From assembly GCF_033958435.1 (NCBI RefSeq), contig NC_134142.1, positions 97,659,001-97,723,000 of the forward strand: a stretch of 64,000 nt of DNA, in the 5' to 3' direction. The position numbers were made by a program, and so were the translations under genes. The stretch is from Carettochelys insculpta. Taxonomy: Eukaryota > Chordata > Testudines > Carettochelyidae. The notes beneath the pieces are model-generated. The model saw only the letters and a list, made by a program, of their open reading frames with translations. It did not search any database and was not told the origin of the DNA. How positions within the stretch are numbered: the first letter of the stretch is position 1; every line of letters starts with the position of its first letter. This document shows positions 12,373 through 25,307 of this stretch, in pieces.

Positions 12373-12808
12373 GGCTACGTCTACACTAGCCCCAAACTTC
12401 GAAATGGCCACGCAAATGGCCATTTTGAAGTTTACTAATGAAGCGCTGAAATGCATATTCAGCGCTTCATTAGCCTGCGGGCGGCCGCGGCACTTCGAAA
12501 TTGACATGCCTCGCTGCCACATGGCTTGTCCCGACGGGGCTCCTTTTCGAAAGGACGCTGCCTACTTCGAAGTCCCCTTATTCCCATCAGCTCATAGGAA
12601 TAAGGGGACTTCGAAGTAGGCAGGGCCCTTTCGAAAAGGAGCCCCATCGGGACGAGCCGTGCGGCAGCGAGGCGCGTCAATTTCGAAGTGCCACGGCCGC
12701 CCACATGCTAATGAAGCACTGAATATGCATTTCAGCGCTTCATTCGTAAACTTCAAAATGGCCATTTGCGTGGCCATTTTGAAGTTTGGGGCTAGTGTAG
12801 ACACAGCC
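12373..12808. mobile_element. Snap-back (palindromic) miniature transposon, Harbinger-like ends
   Basis: Two arms of exactly 215 bp (12373-12587 and 12594-12808) are near-perfect inverted copies around a 6-base loop CAGCTC. The tips read GGCTACGTCTACACTAGCCC and, on the other strand, GGCTGTGTCTACACTAGCCC. Internal TTCGAAAT and GCGCTTCATTAG strings recur in both arms. Flanks are TTA on the left and TTT on the right, close to the 3-bp target duplication of PIF/Harbinger elements. No transposase; overlapping open frames on the two strands are mirror images of each other because of the palindrome. Confidence 0.85.
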
Positions 12809-13146
12809 TTTATGACAATTCTAGACATATGATTTGGTTTTACAAAACCTCCATCACTTGCTTCCATCTGCTCTTCAACAAACAGATAAAACACCCGCTC
12901 TGAAATTAATGCTAGTAGGTGGAGTCATAACAGACATAGGCAGCTTGCTCTTAGTACAGCCTATGACTTTTTTAAAAAAATAACTGAGCGCCATACAGGC
13001 TGAGGTAATTTGACGTAAAGGTATGGAGTTAGTAGGAAGAAGTAACTGATGCCATTGTTCAATAAGGTTCCCAGTTTAAAATCCTCAAGGAATTTTCAGC
13101 AAGAAGCTGGAGAGTACATGTTAAGCTCTTTAATGTACAAGCCCAC

Positions 13147-13545
13147 AGCTATGGCTACACTACAGTGATCTGTCAATGGAGATCTTCTAGCAAAACATCT
13201 GTCAACAGATCACATCCACACACAAGAGTGGAAGAAAAGAACAATTCGCTCCTTTGACAGAGAGTGGCCTGGCTGCCCAGCTGCTCTCTTGACAGAACGG
13301 CCAACTAGAAGCACAGTAAAAGACTGCTCGGTGAAATGGAAGCCCTGTCTTTTGAGGGCCCCCTGAGCATCTACACGGCTTTTTTATCAACAGAAACTGT
13401 TGACAAAGAGGTTATTCCTCATCATGAAGTAGAATGCTGAAGGCAAAAGTGCTGAGTTTTGTTGACAGATTGTCAACAAAACACATTTTGTGTGTAGATG
13501 CTCCGTGAGTTTTGTTGACAAAAACTCTCTGGTGTAGATGTAGCC
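13147..13545. mobile_element. Miniature transposon, GGCTAnnTCTACAC-type ends
   Basis: Left end AGCTATGGCTACACTACAG and reverse complement of the right end GGCTACATCTACACCAGAG form a terminal inverted repeat. The interior contains repeated GTTGACA/TGTCAACA strings, as in the elements at 24514 and 25308, so these three form one subfamily. No coding sequence. Confidence 0.7.
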
Positions 13546-13689
13546 TATCAGTTTAAAAACAGAGGACCAGACACAACTGCTATTGCTTACTACATAAGCT
13601 GAAGCAATTAGACCTCAAACTGAAATGCAATCTGTCATTTTAAAAAAGGCCTTAGCTGTAATTTGAAGTCCCTAAAAGGCCAGACAAAC

Positions 13690-13775
13690 TTACTGATAAT
13701 CCAGTCCTGCAAACGGTATCAGTACAATTTACCACTGATTTCAGTGGGATTACTTGCTGTAGTAAATTCTCCACG
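13690..13775. repeat. Ancient palindromic reptile repeat fragment
   Basis: Contains CCAGTCCTGCAAACGGTATC and CCACTGATTTCAGTGGGATT, the centre of an old palindromic interspersed repeat seen repeatedly in the window (for example 16196-16303, 26885-26955, 37488-37612). Confidence 0.45.
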
Positions 13776-14465
13776 CATTGCTGAAGGGCTTTAAATACTC
13801 CAAATCCCAGAAATGATGCATTTTTAATAGTTATAAAATGGTTGTAGCAGCTTAGTTTGTGTATACACATTTAGTGTCACAAACTGAACAGATACAAACC
13901 CAATTTAACTACATTTAGGCGTTCATTCATAGTTTTGCATTATATTAATTAAATTGGCTAGAAAAATCACACCTTTATTTAAACAGGCAAAGTTTTCTAT
14001 GATCCATGCCTGAGTACTGGCAGAATCAGACCCTCTCTTTATTTGGTACTCATCTTAAAAATGACAAAGCAGACATTTTCAAACTTTAGATGAGCAATGT
14101 TGTGTTGATGACTTAAGGCCTGGTTTGCCCTTCCAATCCGGAATATATTTAAAAATACTTTTGCCAAGTTATAGCTCTCCAATGGACAAATTTATCACAG
14201 AGGCTGATCACATGAGCCTATATTTCAAATAATGTAAGGTGTTTAGAGTTGAATGATCACATACATACACAGGGACATTGGTCTGAATGTGCAATTGTAC
14301 CAAATCTCTGTGTATAATTTGTGCTTTGGAACTAGCCACTCTGCAAGCCTTTACCTTGTTGAATTGCTTGGAAGGGCCAATTAACATAGCTACAGCAAAT
14401 CCTCTCCATCGCAAAGCTAAATCAATTTAACTTAGGCTAAGTTCAGGAGGACTGTGTCTGAGAAT

Positions 14466-14765
14466 TTGTTGAACGTCTCTAGTCCAGCACCCTCAGGACC
14501 TGACCGGTGCTGAACAAGAGAATTTGCCACATTGCAGAAGGTCAGTATGGTCTATCAGCATTACCAACACTTCCACTGCTTACTGGGCTCTTACAAGATA
14601 TTCAGGGGAACACTGAGAACCAGGGCTGGTGGAAGTAAACAAACTTTGGGGGACCATGGGAAACTTGACTACAACCATGATAAGTGGATATCTGTCTAAC
14701 TAAAATCATGCCAGACCGCAGATGTTGCTGGATGTGAGTGTTCCAGATGAGAGAGGGTCAACTTG
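14466..14765. mobile_element. Tigger/pogo-like miniature transposon (copy 1 of 4)
   Basis: Left end GTTGAACGTCTCTAGTCCAG and right end GAGAGGGTCAACTTGTA are inverted relatives of the ends at 61934-62260, and the interiors align along their length (both carry ACACTTCCACTGCTTACTG and CTGTAAACAAACTT-like strings). Flanking TA and the CAGGTTGAACCTCT-type tip suggest a Tc1/mariner-superfamily origin, Tigger-like. No transposase. Confidence 0.7.
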
Positions 14766-14769
14766 TAGT

Positions 14770-15325
14770 AGGGTTTGAACAGAAGTATAAAATGGTAAAC
14801 CATAGTGTAGATTCAAGCCATGTTTGGCACTTCCCTTCCCTTTATATGGTTTACAGGTTATCGTGAGGCTGGTGATGTGAGTTTCTAAAGCTCAAGCTTT
14901 AATACTATACTGCTTTCCAAAAAGCTGAGAAGGGAGAGGCCATGGAGTGAGCCTTTAAATTAAGTTTAAAAGAAAAAGGCTAAATTCATCTCTGGTGTTG
15001 GTATCAGTGGCAGCTAGAAATTTATTCTAAAATCATTTTAGTATAAATGGAGTTATAATATTTCTCTATTTGGCACATAAATCTAAGTGGAGGAGATAAA
15101 AGAAGATAGGAAAGACAGTGAAGTATGAATTAACCCCCAGGTTCTTTGAGATACTGGCACGAGCTTAGCTCAAAAATATTATTGAGAAGGAGCGGGGTGG
15201 ACTCAAGAACAAAACGTCACAAATAAATATGTTGTCTGGAGGACCAGCTTCTGCCATCTTTTCTCACATGAAGTAGTACCTTACTCTGAAAGCCCATTGA
15301 AATCAGGGAGCAAAATTTTCAGAGA
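14770..15325. other. Intergenic DNA, nothing recognised
   Basis: No open frame or repeat worth naming. Confidence 0.45.
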
Positions 15326-15327
15326 GG

Positions 15328-15518
15328 CCTCAATGCCAGATTTTCAAAGGTATTTACACACCTAAAAATACAGATAGGCACTTATTAGAATTTTCAGAAG
15401 TGCCTAGACACCTGCCTCCCATTGACTCAATGAGAATTAAGTAGAAGATGCTTTCGAAAATCTTATTAGGTACGTATCTGCATTTTAGGTGCCAAAATAC
15501 CTTTGAAAACCCGGCCTC
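15328..15518. repeat. Ancient palindromic repeat, GATTTTCAAAGGTATTT type
   Basis: The left arm reads CAGATTTTCAAAGGTATTTA and the right arm is its inverse (AAATACCTTTGAAAACCCGG), with inverted TAGGCACTT/AAGTGCCTA and CATTGACTCAATG at the centre. About 190 bp, noncoding. Partial relatives occur at 25765-25850 and near 33475 and 46480. Confidence 0.6.
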
Positions 15519-16195
15519 AAATGAGCACTTTTCAAAAATTTACCTAGTGAAACTAGTTGTAGCATAAGATACTGCTACATATGGGCATGACTGGCAGAAA
15601 TGGACACTAAATGTTTACAAACATCTTTTGCTGCAACTCAATGAAGTTGCAAATTCTGTATGTTGATTTTTTAATGGTTGTGAGCACCAAATATCTGCTG
15701 TAGCCACTTTTTTTCCAATTACTTGTAATGAAACTTGACTACAGTTGCGTACTTAAGAATTTTATGTTTTTAGTAAGTTCTTACTAGATAGCTACTTCAT
15801 ATTCCTGCAGTTTTGCTGAAAAGATGTCAGACAACATTATGATTAACATCAGGCATGACTCATTAAGAACGATAAAAGAAAATGTATATTTCAATTTTAT
15901 GTTCAAATATTTATTAAAACAACACACGAACAATTATTTTCATCCAAACAGTGATCCTGCCAGCAGTACCAGTAATCTAATAGCTAACATTCCACCCAAT
16001 TGATTAAATAGTGATGGCAATACAGATTATAACTGCAATCCAAAAACCTGCTATGCACTTTTGTTATTGTCAAGGAGTACAAATAATTTTAATAACAAAT
16101 TAGCTAGCAAAAGTGCAGTGGTAACAACAGATAAAAATCACTGTCTTGGAACAGACAAAAACCTTTTATCAGGTTTAGAAAAATAAAAGTCAGAC

Positions 16196-16303
16196 CTCTG
16201 ATCCTACAAACACTACTGGGAGTAGTGCTTATTTTCATTTTCCATTTCTTATTTAAAGTTACTCACAGGTGTAAGTTTTTGCAGGATCTGAATCACAAAT
16301 ATC
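16196..16303. repeat. Ancient palindromic repeat, GATCCTGCAAA type
   Basis: GATCCTACAAACACTACTGG on the left is mirrored by ACTCACAGGTGTAAGTTTTT GCAGGATC on the right. The same family appears at 37488-37612 and 13690. A 90-codon frame that runs out of this repeat (16225-16497) has no recognisable domain and an AT-driven composition, so I do not call it a gene. Confidence 0.5.
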
Positions 16304-16309
16304 TTTGCA

Positions 16310-17135
16310 GCTGGCTCCTACGATTTGACAACTTAAGAGTCACATTTATGCAAGACTTAAAGAGTATAAAGTCTGCCAGAATGGTTTTCTTCTATCAAAA
16401 CACAAATGAAAATCACAGCTTTAAATTACTTAATAGAACAATATATAAGAAGAATATATGTGTTGTTAACAAGATAAGAAAGCTAAGCACTTATTAGCAG
16501 GCCAGAGGCCTACATATGGATGAAGTGAAAAAAAAAATCAAAATAAGAAAACTAAAGCGATTCACGAGAGCCATAATCCAATACATATGCATTTTGAATG
16601 TGGATCCAGAGTATTTCATTTTGTCCATATTTATGGTAGCTGAACCAAGAAACTAGCTAAGAAAAGATGAAATTAACTAACGGTAGAAATTCTACAATGA
16701 TATGGTTACTTCATTTGTAATCAAAGCTGCACAATGTAATACAGAGTGTTTTTTTAAATATTGGGACACTTAATTTAGACACACCTGTAAATACCCACTT
16801 CATATACATGTGCTATTTGTTTACAATTTACACCCTATACCTTAAAAAAAAAGTAAACCAGAAATCATATCTAATAAATACAGTGACAGAAAGAAAACTG
16901 TGTGTTATTGGGAGGTACATAATAAATTTACATAACTTAGAACACACTCCATGCGTCACTGAATTGCAACTAGAATCTACTTTGGAAAAAAACAAACAAC
17001 GCCCCCAAAACAAAACAAAAGAAAAAAACCCAAAACCAAGGCCTGATCCTCTGCTATTTTGTACCTTTGCAGTCATTTTACACCTGTGCAAAGTGTGTAT
17101 ACAATGCTCGCACAGGGCAGGTTAGTTAGAGCATC
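16310..17135. other. AT-rich DNA downstream of FIBIN
   Basis: No convincing frame. A fragment of the old GATCCTCAGC-type palindromic repeat lies near 17038-17100. Part of this could still be FIBIN 3' UTR if a distal polyadenylation site is used (a minus-strand AATAAA lies at 15910-15915), but the sequence does not settle this. Confidence 0.35.
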
Positions 17136-17141
17136 TTTAAT
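17136..17141 (-). promoter_or_regulatory. Candidate polyadenylation signal for FIBIN
   Basis: On the minus strand this reads ATTAAA, about 650 bases past the FIBIN stop codon. An AATAAA at 15910-15915 is a second candidate, about 1.9 kb past the stop. Both are single-hexamer matches in AT-rich DNA, so chance occurrence is quite possible. Confidence 0.25.
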
Positions 17142-17696
17142 TGCACCTTGCTCTGTGAGTAAGCTTAGTATTTTGTACTCAACAGAAGTTCTTTGGGAAC
17201 AAAGAGCTACTCATCAAAGACTCTGGCCCTGTGGCAGCATATGCTACTTACTTCGGGTAGGTGAAAGCGACGACAGAGGTGCAAGGTAAATAGAGTAGCA
17301 GGCCGGTGATACTGACACTCTATTAACATTGTCACCGGAGTGTGCTAAAGCTCCCATCAACCCTTGCTTATTTTCTCTTCATTTGTTTCTAGATTAATCT
17401 AAACAAGACTTCATGGGGGAAAAATCAGGTTGTGCTGATGTGAATGGCAGGCTCCACCCAGAGCCAGACGGCAACCTGCTTCTTGGCCCTCGCAGTTACT
17501 TGCAGGACTTCCCTCGGGCCAAGTCCTGCCAGTAAATGCTCCCCCACGTGCCTCAGTCTCCAGGGCCCCAAGACGTGCAGCCCTGAGAGGACCACCACGG
17601 TTGACTGCAAAGAGCCTGGTGAAAAGCAGAGCCCGCAGGCCCCGCTGGGCACCCAGGTGACTTGGAGGTGTGGCTTGGGCTGGCCCCCGCTGGGTG

Positions 17697-17720
17697 TCCC
17701 ACCCCACCCCACCCCACCGC
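17697..17720. repeat. Short CCCCA pentanucleotide run
   Basis: Four to five CCCCA units in the 3' flank of FIBIN, about 75 bases past the stop codon. Likely within the 3' UTR. Confidence 0.7.
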
Positions 17721-17790
17721 TCCCGGTGGCCACCAGCAGAAGCCGTCTCCCAGCACCACGCCCAGGGCTCGGCTGGCCCAGGCCGGCGGC

Positions 17791-19480
<1,690 letters not shown>

Positions 19481-19481
19481 A

Positions 19482-19659
19482 ACATAAGAATATAAGAACA
19501 GTCATACTGGGTCATACCAAAGGTCCATCTAGCTCAGTAGCCTGTCTGCAGTCAGTAACCAAGTCAGGTGCTTAGAAGGGAATGAACAGAGCAGGTAACC
19601 ATCAAGCGATGTGTTCCATGTTGCCCATTTCCATCTTCTGACGAACAGAGGTGAGGGAC
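19482..19659 (-). mobile_element. CR1 LINE 3'-end fragment, minus strand
   Basis: Plus strand reads AACATAAGAATATAAGAACA, GGGTCATACCAAAGGTCCAT and GGGAATGAACAGAGCAGGTA, the reverse complement of the same CR1 3' region as at 8741 and 9878. Severely 5' truncated. Confidence 0.85.
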
Positions 19660-20741
19660 TTGCACATTCACCTGGAGTGTGAGAGACCCAAGGTTAATTT
19701 GCCTATCTCTGCCAGAGGTTGGGAGAAAGATTTTGAACAGGAGACTGCACCAACTATTGAGCAATGGGACACAATGGGACACTATGAAGTGGAGCTTCCT
19801 CAGTTTCTCCTATCAAAGCTATTCCTCTGTGGATAAATAATTAGACACAGGATCTTCCACCTCTCTGGTGGGTGCCTAAATCACTGGACTACAAAGTCAC
19901 TTTCACTCACTCATTCTACCATTTCCTCTTTGTCCATTAAGTATTTAAGTGTCTAGCCACAGTGGAACAGCCATTATGACTCTCAGCATTGGAATGTCTC
20001 TTTGCAGATTTTACTCTTATTACTTAAACCCTGTTAGCTTTAACGGGATTTTAGCACATGGTTTTAAGTGCTTTGTTGAGTTTGGCTCCAGGCAAAATAA
20101 AATGAAAACAAAACAAAATAAAACAAAACTGCCAACCAGTATAACTGGGATAATATTTGCAACCCCCACAGCCCCCTTGAGTAGTACTTACTCACACCAG
20201 CATTCCCAGTAAGCCCAATTCAGAGAATTTGCATATGTATTTTACAGTGAGTAAGGGGTTCAGAGTCAGGCCATTAACTTTAAGCAATGTATTTTGCATT
20301 ATTGTTGCTAAAAGCCATTTCCAAAATCAACCAACCAAGATAACCACACAAGTGGAAACAATTTAATGCTTAAATTTGTGATTAAGTTCAGCAAACTGTC
20401 ATTTAAGACAGGGTGAGTTTGTCTAAGCTTTTGTGCCTTGGGTATTTGTAAAAGTTTTACAGCTTAATTATCTAACGTGTCCTTTGGTCTGTTTGCCAGC
20501 CCTCTGAGGATGCTCTTGTTTCACCTCACATTCTTGTTGGGTCCCAATTCTGTCTGCCACCCAAAGTGTTTATCTGCATATAGGTCTCCTTCCAAGCAAG
20601 TGTCATTGCCAGTCTACAGGTCTGGCTGATACTTGGCTTGAGGTGGGCTCTTCTTTCTATTTATCTGGAAATACAGACACTTAGCTATAGCTTGGTCAGC
20701 ATGCATGTGCTTTCTCCATTGCAGAAGCAGGAAAAAGACTC
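19660..20741. other. Intergenic DNA, nothing recognised
   Basis: A short A-rich run with AAAACAAAACAAAATAAAAC lies near 20100. No credible frame. Confidence 0.45.
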
Positions 20742-21032
20742 AGGCCTGGTCTACACTAGGGATCAAAGTGGATCCCAGATACACAACTCTAGACATGCCA
20801 TTTGCATAGCTAGAATCAACATATCAGGCTCAACTTTCTTCCCTGGGGTAGATCGGGCCTCTTCAGGCTCACGTTAATATCCCTGACTCTATGCGTCAGT
20901 GTGGAATACCAAGGTCAACGGCTGAGCCCAGAGAAATTAATGTTGCCGTGTCTTCAGACATAAGGCAAAATAGATACTTGGAAGATTGAGCATGGTGGGT
21001 TGACCCCTCCCCCCCCATAAGTATAGACATAC
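20742..21032. mobile_element. Miniature transposon, GGTCTACACT type
   Basis: Left end GGCCTGGTCTACACTAGGG and the inverse of the right end (GTATGTCTATACTTATGGGG) are related. The interior includes AACTCTAGACATGCCATTTG, TGGGGTAGATCGGGCC and ACCAAGGTCAACGGCTG-like strings, shared in degraded form with the elements at 52760 and 59161. Noncoding. Confidence 0.55.
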
Positions 21033-21613
21033 ACTCACTCTTTGTATGTTTGTTACTTCACTATCTGCATATATGAAGACTTTTGAAAACATCCTGGGAT
21101 TTTAGTAGCAATTTTGCCTTCCTTGTAAAACATTCAGTGCTTGCTTTTCGGTTCTGTTGCTAGTGTTTCAGTTGCTGGTTCTTTTGTCCCTAGCTAGTTT
21201 CAATCTTATACGCATTGTCCAAGCTCTTAAATAAATTCTGAATCAAAATACAACTCTGCTCCCTGTGGTATGCTTCGGGAATGCTTGCTTCTGTAGAAAG
21301 TTGATGATACAGCCACTGTTACTTCAATGACTCAGTAGCTGAACACTGAATAAAAGCCAAAGCTGGTTGTTTTAAGATAGGCAGCTACCTTATTAGAAGC
21401 AACATACGCCTGGTTCTCAGCAGGGACACAACAGCAGCCTAGTGTTTGACTGAGAATGCAGTTAAAGTAGTTATCAAACTGTAACATACCTCTGCCCATG
21501 CTGTGCGCAGCAATAATATTTTTCCAGGGATGTACATTGTCTCTTCCAGCATTCCAGAGTAAGAGGCAATGCCATGCCCACCCCTGCAATGTACTGTCTT
21601 CCTGACACTTATA

Positions 21614-22292
21614 GGGTTACCATAATTGACCTTTCAAAAAAGAGGACACCCCAAGAGGGATACTGTCTGTGTCAGTATCTACAAACTCAGATTATTTTAA
21701 CGTACAGGCTGTATGTCCCTTGTCTGGCACTGTTGGGACCTGAGTAGTCCTGGATGAGGGGGTTTGCTGCTTGAGAGGAGATCAGGCCGTCTGCCTGGAA
21801 GGGGGCCTCCCATTCCTGCAGGGATCCCTGGAGGGCTTCTGGAAGGCCCAGAGTCTGGCAGGGACCTTTATGGCTGGGAACTAGATGGAGCACCGAGCCC
21901 CAGTTGGCTCCCAGCCACAGGACTGCTGGGATCCCCACAGGTGGGGCTGCTGGTGAGGCTTCGTGTCCCAGCCGGCTCCCAGGTGTGGAGCGGCCAGCAT
22001 TCCCCTGGCTAGGGTCTGCATGGCTGGGGCTGCCAGCAGGGTTCCCTTGCTCAGCCGTCTCCCAGCCATGGGGCTGCTGGGGTTCTCCTGCTGGGGTCCT
22101 CACAGCTGTTCTCTGGTCCAGCAATATTCATTGTCCTGATGGAGGAGGGACGTTGCCGGATGAAAGGGTGCTGGACAAGGGAGTTTCAACCTGTACTATA
22201 TGTACGGTAACACATTAATACAACCTGATTTGGTAGATACTGATACAGATACTCTTCCTGTAAGGGGTGTCCTCTTTTTCATATAGTAACCC
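21614..22292. mobile_element. Outer mariner-like miniature transposon split by another element
   Basis: The left end GGGTTACCATAATTGACC, then AAAAGAGGACACCCC, is mirrored by the right end, whose reverse complement reads GGGTTACTATATGAAAAAGAG then GACACCCCTTACAGG. Both ends are flanked by TA (21612-21613 and 22293-22294), the Tc1/mariner target. The inner half-arms GTGTCAGTATCTAC and GTATCAGTATCTAC also mirror each other. The second transposon at 21705-22193 occupies its centre. Confidence 0.7.
21705..22193. mobile_element. Tigger/pogo-like miniature transposon (copy 2 of 4), nested
   Basis: Left end CAGGCTGTATGTCCCTTGTC and the inverse of the right end CAGGTTGAAACTCCCTTGTC form the terminal inverted repeat, with TA on each side (21703-21704, 22194-22195). 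The ends match the family at 14466, 44157 and 61934, but the interior is a different, GC-rich sequence with GGGATCC and CTGCTGGG repeats. No transposase. Inserted in the element at 21614-22292. Confidence 0.75.
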
Positions 22293-22299
22293 TACCACA

Positions 22300-24190
22300 G
22301 GCACAAGTATTTTATAGCTTTTCCAAAATACATACACTTTAAAATGACATAAAAATGCCAGACCACCAGCACTATACCTGTTTTGTTGGAAACCACAGAA
22401 CATGACAAATAAGATTTTAAAACAAAATAGTAAAAAAACATATCCTGCCCTTGCTTTACTTATCTACCAAGACCTGAATTCCAGTTTCAGTGTTTCACTA
22501 CCACAATTCAGGATAGTTGCAACACCAAAGCAGAGGAAAGAACACTGGCATTACATTCAGTGGCACAAACCATCACCCTAAAGGCAATGGCCCTGATACT
22601 CTGTGCGCCACGGGGGCTCAGAGGGCAGCAAAGTGAAATCATAGTACCTCAAAAGCACTAAATGAGGGAGCAATGTCAGTGTGTTTCCTTGTTTCCAGGG
22701 TCCTCATGAAAGTGATTGTATGTGAGCTCTGTGAGATCAGGGCTCGTGCAATTTCTGGGTACAGCTGAGGGACAGCTCTTTTCTTTTTCTGCTCCCATGA
22801 AGGTTGTAAAATGGTGAAATCTTGGCTATGCTGAAGTTAATGGGAACATTCACTGATTTACCCCTCAGGTACGTATCCAATGTGTTCCAAGTTCCTTTTG
22901 TATGACAGAATTACAACCAAGTAAAAACCAAATAAACTAACATTGCACTTGGCATAGTATATTTTACTGACGTAAAGCCACTCCACTGTTCAGGCATGCT
23001 GGGTTTATAACTGTGTAAATGAGAGCAGAATCTGATCTACCGAGCAAATTCTGCCCTGATTTCCTATGCAATGCCATTGAAATCTATGCCCAGTTTTTCA
23101 CTAAAGCAGTGATATAACTGCCACCGAAGTCAGTGGGAGTTACACTTGTCTGAGGGCAGACTCAACAGAGTTTCGTTTTCAGTACTTGGCTCCAATGAGA
23201 GAGATTAAAAAAAGAATGTTGCTGTTTGCAATGGCTGAGTTCTCCCTGGGTCATGGAAACCTGACAGTGACTCCCTTGCAGCATCAGAAAGTCTTGGGTG
23301 TAAACAATTAGCTTTTTGAGAACAGATGTGTGTTGTAAGGTCCTAAAGGCCCCACAGGCTTTAGGGACCTAAAACCTTTAGAGAACTGAGGAATTTTAAA
23401 GAAGAGAAATACCTGACTTTCTTCTACTAATACTTGGGAAAAAACTTGACTGTCTTCTAACTACTGGTTGCTATTCTGCCATGAACTATTATTCAGCTAT
23501 ATATAAAGATAGCTTGTTTTAAAGGGACCAGTGAGTAGGCGTTTATGTTTTCTTATTTCAGGATTCTGTGATGCTGAATTCCTCAAATGGTAACAGGTGA
23601 TGGGGCAGATACAACATAAATTTTTATCCCCCCAGCAGTCACGGTTTCTAAGAGTAGTGGGGCTGGATTCCTGCCACTCCTTCTGGTGCTAACAGCAAGG
23701 AACCTGGAAGAAAGTGTTACTATTTTGTCTTCTCTTCCATATAGCAAAAACTTGTTATGTGCCATAAAGAGCACTGGATTAAATGAAGTCCAAGCACTGT
23801 CAATATTTTACAAATGATACATGTGTGGGCCCTACTGATAAGACACCAGCATCAGTAAGAAGATCATGTTTCTAAAGATCATTTTAAACAAGCACATTAT
23901 GTGAAAGTCAACATGGATGAAAGCACTTCACAAGCTACATTTAAAACATTCTGAAGCTCCCTGCCTAGATATTTTGCTGTCATATTAGCAGTACAGGACC
24001 AGCAGTATAACCTCCCTCAGCAGTCTGCTAGTGTTACACATATGCGTGATAGTATACATGATAGTACAATGTGAAGAGAGTTGTAGTCCTTGTAAAAATA
24101 CTTAGAACTACTTTCTGCATGCATTGGGTACCACAGCAAATAAGAATTAAAGGATTCTGTTACTGACAGTTATACATGATGGGCTGGCTA
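22300..24190. other. Intergenic DNA with ancient repeat traces only
   Basis: Near 23085-23145 the strings CAGTGATATAACTGCCACCG and GAAGTCAGTGGGAGTTACAC belong to the old palindromic family. Otherwise no feature is recognised, and no frame has a plausible domain. Confidence 0.45.
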
Positions 24191-24194
24191 GACT

Positions 24195-24345
24195 CAGGCT
24201 ATACTGTACCTTTAGTGCAAAATAAGTTATGCAAGTTGCATTGTACAAATTGTGTAATTTATTCTGAGGCATCTTATTTTGACCGTGGTGCAGACTACAC
24301 TGAACCAGAATTTGACATAAGCGCTTAATTTGAACTCCCTGTTAA
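24195..24345. mobile_element. Miniature transposon fragment, CAAAATAAGTTATGC type
   Basis: Shares CAAAATAAGTTATGCAA, then GAGGCATCTTATTTTGA, in the same order with the element at 56505-56760, and opens with GGCTATACTGTACC. One end is diverged. Confidence 0.5.
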
Positions 24346-24513
24346 CTCTCTGGAATGAAACACGGCTCAAAATAGTGAAAAAAGTGATTCAGTTTAAGCA
24401 AAACATTTGGTTTGTTTTGAAATGATTTTGGCTGTGTTTTGTTGCACTGAAAACAAGAAAAAAGTTTCAGTTCAACTCAGCTGATTTTGCCAGTCCTCTG
24501 TGTGGCACTTCAT

Positions 24514-24924
24514 GGCTATGTCTACACCAGAGTGTTTTGTCAACAAAAACCTGCGGAGGGTCCACTTTTCCAAGGCGTTCAGTTGGCAGTAAGTCAACAG
24601 AACACGTTACTTCTGCCAACAGCCTTCTGTCACCTCCCCATGAGGCAGAATGCCTCTGTTGGCATAAAGCTGGTCTGGACCTTCTGGGGGCCCCCCTGTA
24701 GACTGACAGGGCTCCCGGGACACCAGGCAACCCTGTCTTCTGTGCTTCCGGTTGGCCATTCTGTTGAGAGAGCACCCAGATAGTCTGGCTGTTCTCTGTC
24801 GACAGAGTGGATCACTCTTGCGATCTGCTTGGCAGTCTGGCCATGATTTGTCGACAGATGTTTTGTCAGAAGATATCTTCTGACAGAAACTTCTGTCGGC
24901 AGATCGCTCTAGTTTGACATAGCC
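24514..24924. mobile_element. Miniature transposon, GGCTATGTCTACAC type
   Basis: Left end GGCTATGTCTACACCAGAG, inverse of right end GGCTATGTCAAACTAGAGCG. The inside has repeated TGTCGACAGA/TCTGTCGGCAGA strings in both orientations, giving a partly palindromic structure. Same subfamily as 13147 and 25308. Confidence 0.7.
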
Positions 24925-25059
24925 TAACTGAAAAATCCATTATGCTTTACTCTGCTTGGGAGGATTTCTATCAGCCACCTTTTGAAATAAGCTGGAGAAA
25001 GAATTGCTAGAACTAATAAACTCTAGCCAGTTGAGTACTGCTTTTAGTTTCAGACTGTA

Positions 25060-25150
25060 AATTCTTTGAGGCAGAGACTGTCTTCCTATTTGGCTGCACA
25101 GCCTTTAGCACGTATGGCATACCAAAGTAATGTACACAATATTATTATGG
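25060..25150. repeat. Ancient SINE/L2-type tail
   Basis: GACTGTAAATTCTTTGAGGC, then AGAGACTGTCTTCCTA, then TTTAGCACGTATGGCAT: the same tail order as at 4945 and 47640. Confidence 0.5.
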
Positions 25151-25307
25151 GCTGCAATGTACAATTCAGTTACCAGAACTAGAGGCAGTTTCATTCTGAA
25201 ATTGAATAATTGGAGAAATCAATTTAGAAATACTTGAACACTTGTTTACCTAGGCACCACTAGCACTGATATGCCACTGGCAGCTTTGCAAAGAATGTAA
25301 ACACACA

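Noticed and set aside
12404..12894. Several overlapping 70-100 codon frames on both strands
   Set aside because: They are mirror images caused by the palindrome at 12373-12808.
16225..16497. 90-codon AT-rich frame near FIBIN
   Set aside because: Starts inside an ancient palindromic repeat and has no domain or supporting splice signals.
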